Shown piece by piece: positions 24,101-35,300 of a DNA stretch of 64,000 nt. Within the stretch, counting starts at the first letter, position 1. Every line of letters begins with the position of its first letter. The stretch lies in NCBI RefSeq assembly GCF_032118995.1, contig NC_092668.1, positions 11,449,501 through 11,513,500 of the forward strand. The letters run 5' to 3'. The translations under genes were made by a program, and so were the position numbers. The stretch is from Asterias amurensis (Eukaryota > Echinodermata > Asteroidea > Forcipulatida > Asteriidae). Below the pieces are notes generated by a model. The model worked only from the letters and a program-made list of their open reading frames with translations, was not told the DNA's origin and searched no databases.

Positions 24101-27100
24101 TGTGGAGAGCGGATGTAGCCAGGAAGAGAGTTCCAAAGTTGGGGGGCGGCACTAGAGAAAGTCCTTGAACCGAAGGATTTAGTTCGAACGGGTGGTATGG
24201 TGAGAAGATGTTGTGATGATGAACGGAGTGGACGGGCTGGTACATAAGGGATGATGAGGTCAGACAGGTAGCTAGGGCATGTTCTATGGATTGCTTTAAA
24301 CGTAGTGATGAGGAGCTTGTATTGAATTCTAAAAGAGATGGGAAGCCAGTGTAATTCTTTCAGAACCGGAGTGATGTGTTTGCGCTTAGTAGAACGTGAG
24401 ACCAGACGGGCAGCGGAATTCTGGATACGTTGAAGTTTAGCTATGTCTTTTTGGGGAATGTCAAACAAGAGAGAGTTGCAGTTATCCAGAAGGGAGCTTA
24501 CAAATGAGTGGACCAGAATCTCTGTAGTTTGTTTATCGAGAAGATGGCGTACCCATTTACCCATTTACCCCTGGGTGGAGAGAAGCAATCATAGTAAAGT
24601 CTCTTGCTCAGGGACACAAGTGTCACAATCGAGATTTGAACCAACACCCTGCTGAACAGAAACACCAGAGCTCGAGTTAAAGGCAAGCCTTGAAACAGCC
24701 CACGGCACCCAAAGCAATTGCTGTGGTGCCCTGCGCAAGGCTCCTTTATGCAAATTTACAGTTTCCTCATACAGATACCCGCCCCCCCCCCCCCCCCCAA
24801 CCAGAGGGAAATTGCTGAGCCCCTTCAAGAGCAAAGTTAAAGGCTTATAACACTTAATTGAATTGAATCGTGTTGAATTTAAAACTCTTTCTGCGTCTTT
24901 TTATACATACCTGCTGAGGAGGCACATTGAAAGCCTTTGTTCTCATGTCAACCCGACGCCATTTATCAATGAACGGTAAAACCAACACAATACCTGCATT
25001 ACACAAAGCACAAATTACATTGAAAAATGATATCATGATATTTCGATGGCATCTCATGGCCAAGCGGTCTACCTGGACCCAATGGCTCTGCTTACCGTAA
25101 GCACAGAATTGGCGCTTACGGAAGCAGGGAGTTCTGTGCTTACGTCAAGCATATTTCATGGATATTTCGGCTTGTACACGTGCGTTCTCCACCTCACTTG
25201 GCATTCTGCAGAAACTTGACGCTTGCAATTAAGCAGAGAATGGTGAATGTAAGCGCAGAATTCGGCGGTAAGAGCCATGAAATTGGGCCCTGATCTCATG
25301 CTTGTTGTGTTGTCATTCAGCACTTAAAGGCAGTGGACACTATTGGTAATTGTCAAAGACTAGCCTTCATAGTTGGTGTATCTCAACATATGCATAAAAT
25401 AACAAACCTGTGAAAATTTGAGCTCAATCGGTCACCGAACTTGCGAGATAATAATGAAAGAAAAGACAACCGTGTCTCACAAAGTTGTGTGCTTTCAGAT
25501 GCAAGTTGATTTCGAAACCTCATCTAATTCTGAGGTCTCGAAATCAAATTTGTGGAAAATTACTTCTTTCTCGAAAACTACGTTACTTCAGAGGGAGCTG
25601 TTTCTCACAGTGTTTTATACTATCAACCTCTCCCCATTCCTCGTTACTAAGTAAGGTTTTATGCTAATAAATATTTTGAGTAATTACCAATAGTGTCCAC
25701 TGCCTTTAACAACACTCTGCTAGAGGCGAATCGTCAGGCCATTAACCATGTTTAGCATTTATACCATAGGTCCTTAGGTAAGTATTTTGCAACAGCTACG
25801 TCTACTTTCTCATAATTGTTTTTTTAAATAGTGGGGAAAGCAAGTCGATAGTGGGGGGGGGGGGGGGGCTAATTACCTGGACCTTTTGGTGGCTGAAGTC
25901 GTCCAAGTCTGAAGACGACTAACCTCTCAAACTGCTGAAGCCTCTGAAAGCCAAATATATAAAACATTTAAAGTCTTAATTAAAAGTCATGAAGAATTTG
26001 CTGTTGTCTTTGACCAGTTATCATTATCAAACATAATAATTATACCTTTGAAAGAAGAAACGTTTTATTGTTTAAATCTGGGCTACTTAACCTTTCTGGG
26101 GTAAAGGAAAACACAAACCCGATGGTTTACTTTACAAAAAAGCTTAAGCGCAAGACCTGTAAAAAAAACATGAAGCTCATCGAAAATTTATGACTTTAAT
26201 CCTATGTTAAGAGAATGTGTTTTTAACATAAAGTTCCCTGCCCCCAAGTCAAGTAATACAATATGACCACACGGGTCATGATTTAATCAAGAAATCTCAC
26301 CAAGGGAAAAAGAGAGAAAGAATGAATTACATGTACCCTCCCTCCAATCTCAGTAGCCCACTAAAAAATGCATAATATTGAAAATTGACAATGCTACTGC
26401 TTTATACGCGAACCCATCCTCCCAAAATGTCCCATGAGAGAGCCATCTCATTTCGTTAACAACTCCGCGGGGGAAAAGCGTACAGAATCGGTTCCGTTTT
26501 AATCATTTGCAACGACGCCTGGAGATCACAGGAGCCAGGGTTCAAGCCCTACTCCGATAAATCTCTAGAGGTTTAGGGAAAGGGTTAAGGTCCTCGAAAC
26601 ATAGTCTCTTGACAATCTTCTTTGTTGCCATGGTAATCATTAAAGGGAACATCACATTATTGATAAAACTATGACCTTATCCAAGCTGACTCTTTTCAGA
26701 TTTCCAAGAGACCTTTAAAGACGAATTTCTTTGAAATTTTATTTCTGTCACTATTGCTCTATGTATTTCATTTCATTGTTTTAAGTTTGGTGTTGTGCAT
26801 AGAGGCTCATAAATATGTATTATTATTGTTAATAGTGTTACAAGTATGTTACAACAGTAAGTTAACCCGATAGCTTTGAAGCTTAAAAGTCATTAATACA
26901 GGACTGATCTAGAGCTGACAAAAAAGGCACAGTGTTCATATTTCGGGTGATCAGACCAAAAATAATGAACATTTTTGCTAAGGCCTAATCAGTTGTGTGA
27001 GTTTTCAGCATGTTGCTTTCTTTTCAGGGAGAATTTTTTTTTAAAGAATTAGTATGAACTTAATAATCAGTAAGCTTTTCGACTAAATGTTAACATTTTT

Positions 27101-29804
27101 TATCCCAACCAAATTTGTGTTTAATACCTTCGAGAAAAATAATGAACGTTAATATTGTAATCAATTAATTTATGACAAAAATGTTTCAAACACAACAAGC
27201 CAAATAAAGAGTTGCGTACACACTCTGAACAACCAGTCACAATGTTCCCCTCTCAGAAATATTCATTATTAACAGGACCCTTTTAACAAGTACTCCTTTT
27301 TAAAAGTTACAACATACTGTGACATCTTTAAGGACTTGGGCATTAAGGACTATGTACTAGGCATTAAACAACCTCCCCTTGGCTTCTGCAGGAACTCTTT
27401 ATTTTTCTTGAAGTTCAAATTTAATTTCTTCAAGTTGGTCGATAATTTAATTAAAAACTTTCTGGGTGGCCTGGGCCTTCCCCTTCAGGTTTTAAACGTG
27501 TATGTTCAGTGTGTAAGCCCAAAGGGTTTTTAACAGATGTTTCATTGAATGATGATAGTTTTGGCCAGAAACGGTGAAACCAGTGTGATTACAAATTGAA
27601 TTACTTGGTATTATTACTTAAAGGAACACGTTGCCTTGGTTCGGTCGAGTTGGTCTTTGAAAAGCGTTTGTAACCATTTTTTATGAAATGCATATGGGTA
27701 GAAAGATGTTGTAAAAGTAGAATACAATGATCCACACAAACATGCCTCGAAATTGCGTGGTTTTCCTTTTACCTTGTCGACTAACACGTCGGCCATTTAT
27801 GGGGGTCAAAATTTTGACTCCCATAAATGGCCGACCATGTTAGTTCGCACAGTAAAAGGAAAACCACGCAATTTCGAGGCAAACTTGTGTGGATCATTGT
27901 ATTCTACTTTTAAAACATCTTTCCAACCATATGCATTTTATAAAAAACGGTAACAAACGCTTCTGTTGCATTTTATAAAAAACGGTTACAAACGCTTTTG
28001 TTTCGACCAACTCGTCCGATCCAAGGCAACGTGTTCCTTTAATAATATTATAAATTGTTTGTACATGGAGAGGAGCACAGAGGCAACAACGTTGATTGCC
28101 CCCATGCCCCTGGTCATTGCCTTGGTGCCCTTGAAATGCTCCAGTAGAAATTTACAATTTTCTCTTAGGGTGTCCTTTACCAAGGAGTGGACCCAAGTGG
28201 AAAGAGTTTGATTAATGTTTGGCCTTGGATTAAGGAAATGCCACACAACAGACCATCTAGAAACTGTCACAAAAAAACAACCTAAAAAGAGTCACAGTTA
28301 ACAAAGACTGCTACAAGTTTTCACTATACCCATACACAATCCCAGAATGAAACCTGATACCAACTGATATGAAAGAGACGACGAATTTAAAATACTTCAA
28401 AACCAGACTTGACGCCATAAACCTCGGAAATCTAACACAAAAAGCCCATTTCAAAATCTAGGAAGCCTGCACGAGCATGCATGACAAACTGTGTGTTTAA
28501 AAAGCCTTCCAAGGTGTTTTCATGCAGTATAATTTCTGAAGATTCTGAAAAAGATTAGGAAAACTAATCCTTTTTTTTTAAGTGTGTCAGAACATGTTAC
28601 CACAACCAGTTTGAACAGTGATTTAGGGCCAGTAAGAGCTATTTATGATTATAGAGTAAACATTCCAACAGATATGGAACAAACTTACCTTAACAGCGAC
28701 AAAGCATGTGATTGGGAAGGTTAGGAACACAAAAAAACAACTGAGAGCAACGACAACAGATGAGCAGATACGAGTGAAGATTGGTGGATCGTATGCTAAA
28801 ATAGAACCACAAAAGTTTCAACATATTAGCTTCATAATGTATAAATGTACTGCAGTTATAAATAATTGAACAGGCCTGATATTTCACGGAGGCAACAAAG
28901 GCGATTGCCCCAATGCCCTTGAAATGCTCCAATAAAAATGAAAAATGTCCTCATAAGGGTGCCCTTTACCAGGGAGAAAATGCCTTGGTGCCCTTGCCCT
29001 TTAAACAGTGAAGCATACAGGCCTGGGTAATAATTTTCTTGGTGTCAACTTAAAGGACTTGGGTACCTTTTCAAAATGTCCATAGATTTACATTAAACTT
29101 ACAGGGTTTGAAGAAAATGATAGTGGAAAGCTTCCCTTCAAATATTACTTACCGAGGTGCTGTAGTTTTTGAGAAATGAGTAAAACAATGTCATGAAAAT
29201 ACGTTTGTAAATGATTAAAATAATTTTCGTCTCATGAGACGAAAATTATTTTCATGACATTGTTTTACTCATTTCCCAAAAACTACAGCACCTCAGCACG
29301 TAATATTTTCAGGGAAGCTTTCTACTATCATTATCTTCAAACTGTGTAAGTTTAGTGTAAATCTGTGGACATTGTGTTTTTTGTCCTACAAAAGTTACAT
29401 AGACCCTTTAAACAGAATTTTACCAACAGAGCTATGTGTTAGAGAATGGTAAAGCGCTGGCACGTTTAATTCAAATGTCACAGGTTCAAGTCCCACTCAG
29501 TCAAATTATTGTGCAACCCATTTTTTCCTATTCATCACCAACTTAGTTTCCCTGTGTGGTTAACTTGATTTTTTTTGCTAGTACTTCTTAGGCCAACTCG
29601 TATTTTATTTAAGTACATTTTGGTGGAACTTATCACTAAAATTCACTTACATCTCTCTTCCTCCACATACGGTGGGACAGCCTTGCTGTACGTAAACGCC
29701 GACTCAAAATTAAACGGGGAACTGAAATCAATGGCGACCTGGTCATGTGACATTGAAACCCAGTCGGCCCGCGGCAGGCGACTATACTTGACGGACGACT
29801 TCAT
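21181..29804 (-). CDS. STOML1: Stomatin-like protein 1 (SPFH + SCP2 domains)
   Basis: Coding exons in transcript order: 29804-29651, 28795-28689, 25943-25877, 24993-24911, 23344-23085, 22695-22601, 22122-21880, 21386-21181 (stop TAG). They total 1215 nt and 404 aa (human STOML1 is 398 aa). The ATG at 29804 is the only in-frame Met after an upstream in-frame TAA. Residues 1-51 are a cytosolic tail with a YSRL tyrosine motif at 7-10. Residues about 60-86 form the hydrophobic hairpin/TM segment ending in FPITCFVAVK. Residues about 88-240 form the SPFH/stomatin domain (FRLGRLQPPKGPG, LPFIDKWRRVD, KAFNVPP, DLNHSTRMLAQ). A linker follows, and residues about 297-400 form a C-terminal SCP2 sterol-carrier-like domain (TMATSDLHAMFTG, YMAFMTGRLQVEGD). 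The SPFH-SCP2 fusion is diagnostic of STOML1/UNC-24. Vertebrate STOML1 is a late-endosomal membrane protein linked to cholesterol traffic and modulation of acid-sensing ion channels. The gene is divergent from GDH. Confidence 0.94.
22249..22582. mobile_element. MITE-A copy in STOML1 intron
   Basis: From TTCACTGGACACTATTAG to AAATGTGTCAAGAGCCTTTAA, between STOML1 exons 6 and 7. It ends only 19 bp from exon 6 (22601). Confidence 0.8.
23695..24690 (-). mobile_element. SINE-B interrupted by a LINE fragment
   Basis: 23695-23889 (tail: TTATATAGCACTTT..AAAGCGCTTCCAACATTATTACCCC) and 24553-24690 (head with the tRNA-like box antisense, GATTTGAACCAACACCCTGC) are the two parts of one minus-strand SINE-B. 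They are separated by the LINE end at 23890-24552. Confidence 0.75.
23890..24564 (-). pseudogene. L2/CR1-like LINE, 5'-truncated reverse-transcriptase end
   Basis: An open 176-codon frame (24564-24034) reads as the C-terminus of a non-LTR retrotransposon ORF2: LQRIQNSAARLV, TPVLKELHWLPISFRI, SYLSDLI and FSSAAPQLWNSLPGYIRS. The 3' end carries a GCGCTATATAAGAA tail and (ATT)n. This is the most intact LINE piece in the window, but it lacks the endonuclease and catalytic parts. Confidence 0.88.
25074..25290. mobile_element. MITE-F (GCTCTGCTTACCGTAAGC family)
   Basis: The left end CCCAATGGCTCTGCTTACCG is mirrored by CGGTAAGAGCCATGAAATTGGG. Inner arms TAAGCACAGAATT also recur inverted. Other copies are at 50122-50453 and 62309-62557. 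Confidence 0.75.
25324..25709. mobile_element. MITE-A, reference full-length copy (386 bp)
   Basis: TTAA sits at both edges (25324-25327 and 25706-25709). The element proper begins AGGCAGTGGACACTATTGG and ends CCAATAGTGTCCACTGCCT, with an imperfectly palindromic middle containing a short inverted repeat (CGAAACCTCA..TGAGGTCTCG). No ORF. At least eighteen full or partial copies of this family occur in the window, in introns and between genes. Confidence 0.88.
27618..28042. mobile_element. Large palindromic MITE-C
   Basis: TTAAAGGAACACGTTGCCTT at the left and AAGGCAACGTGTTCCTTTAA at the right, with arms that pair through almost the full length to CATTTATGGGGGTCAAAATTTTGACTCCCATAAATG at the centre. 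TTAA flanks both sides. A 30-bp stretch (GCATTTTATAAAAAACGGT..) is duplicated in the right arm. Confidence 0.88.
29050..29411. mobile_element. Palindromic MITE-B, complete
   Basis: Foldback with arms of about 175 bp around ATTTTCGTCTCATGAGACGAAAAT. The arms carry CATGACATTGTTTTACTCATTT, CTACAGCACCTC and GTAAGTTTAATGTAAATCT. TTAA is at both edges, with AGGACTTGG/AGGGTCT-type ends. Half copies are near 1730-1900, 3376-3530, 20000-20230 and 53955-54130. Confidence 0.88.
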
Positions 29805-31216
29805 CTTCACTATGGATTGCGACAAAACTGTTGATGTTTCGGTCGCTCTTAATTCCAAAATGAGTATACCACCTTTCAATTTCACTTAATCAATCAATTC
29901 GCTCGGTCGAGTGAGAAGATAAATAATAATTTATGACTCTGACTTGCGATCGGGTTCTTTCAGTAAACAGTCCGGTGAATGGTTGTCCCCTCTTCCATCA
30001 TTTCTCGTTCTGAAAAACAGTCCCCTTCCTGGTTTCCGAAAACGTCAAATCGACGGCAAACAGTTTGTAACATCAGTGAGGTAAATATAAGTACTGCAGA
30101 ATATCATCTGCTGATCACACTCCTAGTATCATCACTCTGGTAGTATTTGAAGACGCCAAGCAAGCTACGGCAACGCACCCAGACCACATCTCATCTGATT
30201 GCGTCGAGATTGAATTCACCACAGAGGCACTGTTTCCTGTGCTGATGAAAGCCTGATTACACCCTGTATTGTAAGTCGTTCCGCTCGTCTCCTTTAAAGT
30301 CTTTGCGACTAATCAAATTAATCCATCCCACAGTTGGAGAAGTGATAATTATTTCACGCTAGGCTGAAGACGACTGTCTGTTGATGAAAAAAAGCTTCTG
30401 AACACTGACAGCGTAATCATGTAGGTTTTTCCAATCAGTCAAACTCTATGATTGTGAGGGAACATTTGTGATGGTTAGTTGACAGCATGACAGACTGTAT
30501 GTTTAGAAAGCCACTCCAAGCGTTTTTATGCGGTAGGGCCTTTACATTTCTGAAGGTTCTGAAGATAAACACCGCCTAGAATGAAATAAAAAATCACAGG
30601 TTAGTGTGAAACTGTAATACATAAACATACTACAAAACTAAAACTTATAATTTGTTAAATAAAAGTAGGATCATAGATTGACAACTACTCCACAAATTAA
30701 TGACCAACCAACTTTTTAATGAGAAGCAACCTATAGCTAGTTTTGAGTATACTAGTTTGAGAAAGGACTCATTTAACATCGGCCTTTAATATCGTAATCG
30801 CTATAGTATTAATGGCGACTAAGTAAAAATAAGACCCATGTTAAAGGAGAGGAATAACGGCAGAACAAGTTGGGCTACGGAACAGAGATTGGGTTGCATC
30901 CGCTGTCACTTCCCATCCCTTAAAAACTTGAATGAATTCAACATTCTTCTGAAAATACAGCGATAGTTTTTGCTGTTTTCTCAGCAAGAAGTAGACACTG
31001 TAATATTCAGCTGAATATTCATATGTGACTTTGCAGCATTAGCACAACCTGATTTATTAACAATAAACAATCATAGTAACAAAATTAGTATTATCTTCAA
31101 GTACGCGCTAATCCTCCAATCAGATTGGCAGAACGGAGTGGTGATAAAAACCTATATTGCAAGGCTAATATCACTACCATGCGTCTTGTGTGTTCTATGT
31201 CACGCGCCAAGTTTGC

Positions 31217-31375
31217 TTGAAGATAAATTCGTTATCACACGCGCGCTCGTGGAAATACGGAAAATATAGCACGTCTGCGTTCCATATCCAACTCGGCCTT
31301 CAGCCTCGTTGGATATGGAACGCAGAAGCGCTATATTTTTCCGTATTCCACTCACGCTTGTGTGATAACTTTATA
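31217..31375. repeat. Long hairpin between STOML1 and GDH
   Basis: GTTATCACACGCGCGC at the left pairs with CGCTTGTGTGATAAC; GGAAATACGGAAAATATAGC with GCTATATTTTTCCGTATTCC; GCGTTCCATATCCAAC with GTTGGATATGGAACGC. The loop is TCGGCCTTCAGCCTC. Arms are about 70 bp. Confidence 0.85.
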
Positions 31376-32100
31376 ATGTACGATGACCCTACAAGTACAA
31401 TAGTACATTAAAATAAAGATTTTAACAAGAAAGTATGATTATGAAGAAGAGAAAAAAAGGAAAACATTGTAAATGTGTTGGTCCACAGCAACCAGGATAC
31501 ATGCAAAAGTCTGTCTGTCGGTTTTTTGTGGTCTTGTTTTCATAATTATTGTGTTATTAATTTTTTCCTGTATTATTGCATGTTTATTGTATGTAGCCAT
31601 GCAACCCAGCTGCGCCACAGCAAAAAAATCAAGAAATCAAATGACCAAGAATGACCACAGACTGGCAAATATCTTCCAAACAGTAGAAATAAAATAAAGA
31701 AATGTCATAATAGATGTTAAATTTGCATCGGGGATAAAGAATGTTAATTTTTTGTTTTTCCCCAAACACCGAAATGTCAACAAAACAAATGCGTGACACT
31801 GACTGACAGGGCAGACGATCTTCCAAATTGGACGATAGCCTGACGATGATGATATGATGCTGGGCTTCAATTCAATCATCCAACATGGAAGACTATCGCT
31901 TACCTTGTTTTACGATGAAGTTCCGCATCTGAATTTCGGAGGAATGAAAAAGACAAGAACTATTCCCTTTTTTTCCACGCACGATCAACAAACATACATG
32001 ACTGTATTTTTGCCTTCCACTAATTTGAAGGGGCGCCCTCTGTTGATCAAATAATAATTATTTTCGTATTGATTTAACCTTTAAACTTCGAACCAAGACA

Positions 32101-32108
32101 TGACGTCA
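32101..32108 (+). promoter_or_regulatory. CRE-like palindrome TGACGTCA upstream of GDH
   Basis: A perfect full CREB/ATF site lies 214 nt before the GDH start codon, in the interval likely to hold the promoter. No TATA box is obvious nearby. The same octamer or near matches also occur inside a MITE family (37,120 and 38,403), so a repeat origin or chance cannot be excluded. Confidence 0.35.
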
Positions 32109-32321
32109 GAATATTTGTCTAATGTGATTGGTCTAATTTCTGACACACCTCCGAACCTGCTCATTAATATTCATCAGCTGATATGGTTTAGAATTTGTAC
32201 GTGTGAACGAAACTACGGTTCACATTTTCTGTCTTTTAAAACTATATTTTTTTCGCATTTTAGTATCGTTTTAAAGCATATTTATACAACTTATCGACAG
32301 AAGATATTCCATAGAACCAAA

Positions 32322-35300
32322 ATGTTACGAATTTTGGCAAGCAGTTTACAAAGGGAAGGCTCAAGGAGCCTGACTTTGTCAGGTCTTTCGAGAGCTTGTT
32401 CATCCACCCACAGGAATTTATGCAGCGTAGCCGAACAAGAAGGTAAATTTTTTACACACAATCCTCACTCACTCTCTCAGGTTTCTGTGTCTGCTGACTT
32501 GCTCATTAGTCTAAATTAACTTGAAAAAAGTGGTTTGTTGTTCGGTTAACTAGTGGTGTAAATGATGATATGGTTTTGGTTGAGTGACTACCTTTTTACC
32601 TGACGAAAAATCTTGAATGAAATAAAATTACAGATAGCCAGAACAGAATCAGGGCAGGCTTTGAATTTCATCTTTTTAATTAAGAGGGCAAGGCAAATTT
32701 CATTTTGCAAAAAGGGCATTTGCATTTGGAAATTTTAAAAAGCTATTGGGAAGCTTTTGAAGGGGCAACAAGTACAAGACCAGGCTGTTAGGGCAACACA
32801 CGCCATGACCTTTGTGTGGTCTTAAATGTGAATAACTGAGTGAGAACAGGAGGTGAGGTGGATAACAACAATTTCAAACGACACACGATCGAAAGAGGAT
32901 GTGCAGTTTAAACTTTGTTTTAACAGAACCAGGAGCCGGCCACGTAACATCTTTTTCTTTCCTCATTAACTGCAAGGACTCTGAAGTCTAACCCTACAAC
33001 ACCCAACTTCCTTTGCTGTCCTTTCTCATAATGGTCATGTAGTAATTCATAGGTTTATCGCGATTCAGAAACGCAATGTGTTGTGGGTAGGCTGAGGGAG
33101 CGTTCGGTGACCGACTGTGTGTATGTTGTCATGCACGACTTGCGCACGCATGGCCTATCCCTGTGTGGATTCAACAGCGCCCTCTTGATATTTTGCTATT
33201 CACGATAAACCTTATCAAAAGAAAATGTATTTTGAATGTTACTTTCTTCATTAGTTTCCTAAGACATCTGAGCGGGATTTAAACACAACATAATACACAT
33301 CGACTGGACACCAACTACAAGGTGCCAATGACTTGTGACCTCTGACATGAACTACATGGACTGTAAACATTAGACTTGGACATGTGACCGACATGTGACA
33401 AACCTTGAACGTGGGATGCTGGGATACTTTTCCATGATGGCAATCTGATATTTTGACATGCTTAGTGATTTACTAACAAAATAAATAATCTTTAAGTTCA
33501 TTATACTCTGCCTCAGTCCTCAATATTATTCCATTCTTCAGTCATCGAAACATCAGAGAAAGCCTTACACACAGTCCCCAATAACAATGTACTATTTTGA
33601 AATACCCAGTTACTACAGGCGTACAGTTTTCTTTTACCATGGAGGTATTCCTACCTCCATGCTTTTACTAAAAGCCGTGCAATTTAACCATATTTGGCAT
33701 TTAACACGCGCAGTGACTGTTTCTTTTTGCCTTTGGATTTTATCCTTAAAAATTTGGTTCGAATCATTTATTTTTTATAACGTCCATTTTGATTTTGTAT
33801 TCACAAGAATATAATCAGACCATTTACAATGGCAATCTTCTTAAAATAAACAAGTTTAATTCAAGTGAGGGTTGCTGTAAAACCATTTGTATACATCTAT
33901 TTTGAGTAGAGTGGTTTCTTACCCATGGTGTCATCGCAAATTTTAGAGTCAATTGGGCTTCCACCATGCAAAGTTTTAAATCCTAAAATCAAAAAGTAAA
34001 GATTATTCATTCAGCAGGAGTCAGTTTTTAATTCTTAAAACAAATTGAAAAAAAGAAAATCAGAAAGTCAAATGTGGAGCTTGTTAAAAAGTGGTTTAAT
34101 TTCCTCTCAGTTATTGGTAAACCAACTCCGTATTTTAAGTTTTCAATCACAAAGGGCGCTATATGATCCACTGCCTGAAAACAATAGCGTTTAATAACCC
34201 ACTAAAGAAATAATGCATCGACAAAATATATAAAACAATTTCAAATGGCACCCAAAGATTTTGGCCTATTCTCTTTTTAAAAATATCATGTGACCCTAAA
34301 AATTTATCAAGTAAACTTTGGACTGAAACCGCATAAAATGACCACTTTGAAAATAAGGCATCAATTATCAGGAAGTATTATAGGCAGGTACTACCTACAG
34401 GTGGGTACTTGCTGGTAGGATATGATTTTGATATTAAATATTGTCTTTTGATAGCGTATTTTATTATAATTTATTTGACATACGTACTCTGTATGCACTG
34501 TGAAAACCTACTGGTATGGACTTTAGAGGGTCTAGGAGTAGGACAGTACCTTTTTTATTATAAAGCCATGAAGTTTAAAGACATTTTATGTCTTAAAGGC
34601 AGTGGACACTATTGGTAATAACTCAAAGTAATTGTTACATGTAGCATAAAACTTTACTTGGTAATGAGTAATGGGGAGATGTTGAGAAACGGCTCCCTCT
34701 GAATTGACATAGTTTTGAAGAAGTATTTTTCCACGAATTTGATTTTAAAACTTCAAGTTTAGAATAGAATTTGAGGTCTCAAAATCAACCATCTAAAAGC
34801 ACACAACTTCGTTAGACAAGGGTGTTTTTTCTTTCATTATTATCTCGCAACTTTGACCACCAATTGAACTCAAATTTGTACAGGTTTGTTATTTTATGTA
34901 TATGTTGTGATACACCAAGTGAGAAGACTTGTCTTTAAAAATTACCAATAGTGTCCACTGTCTTTAAAGAAATGTTATGTCTCAAAACCCAAAGATTTTA
35001 TAAAAACCTATATATGTTAGCATTTCAGTTAAGTCCACCCCATCCTAGTAGACCAAATAGTACAGTGTTTTCTTTCTATGGTGTCATATATTAGGTCACA
35101 GGTTTCAAACTACACAGAGCCCATAGAGGCCATGATCTCTGTTGCCCCTGATCTTAGCCTTGCTGCCCCGGCCTTCTATATCAAGGCCCTACCCATAGAC
35201 TTTAATCTTTTCCAATGGATGTGCCTTTTCAAAAAGGATATGACAGTGCCCCCTAAAAGATAGCTAGACCAATTTCAGTGGTGGCAATACATAAAATTAA

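Larger units (their letters stand above)
29805..32321. other. Interval between divergent STOML1 and GDH starts
   Basis: 2.5 kb between the two start codons with no coding exon seen. It should hold both promoters and 5' UTRs, but no TATA box or initiator can be assigned. It contains a 150-bp hairpin (31217-31375), a SINE-A 3' fragment (31708-31760) and a CRE-like site at 32101. Confidence 0.55.

Noticed and set aside
24034..24564. 176-codon minus-strand open frame, first considered a gene
   Set aside because: It is the C-terminal part of a non-LTR retrotransposon reverse transcriptase, truncated at its 5' end. Annotated as a LINE fragment instead.
29805..29885. Upstream extension of STOML1 exon 1 to 29885
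   Set aside because: The frame there opens with GTG, not ATG, directly after a stop. The only in-frame ATG is at 29804.
32100..32321. Earlier in-frame Met for GDH at 32100
   Set aside because: The upstream 74 codons look non-coding and would bury the Arg-rich mitochondrial presequence that starts at 32322.
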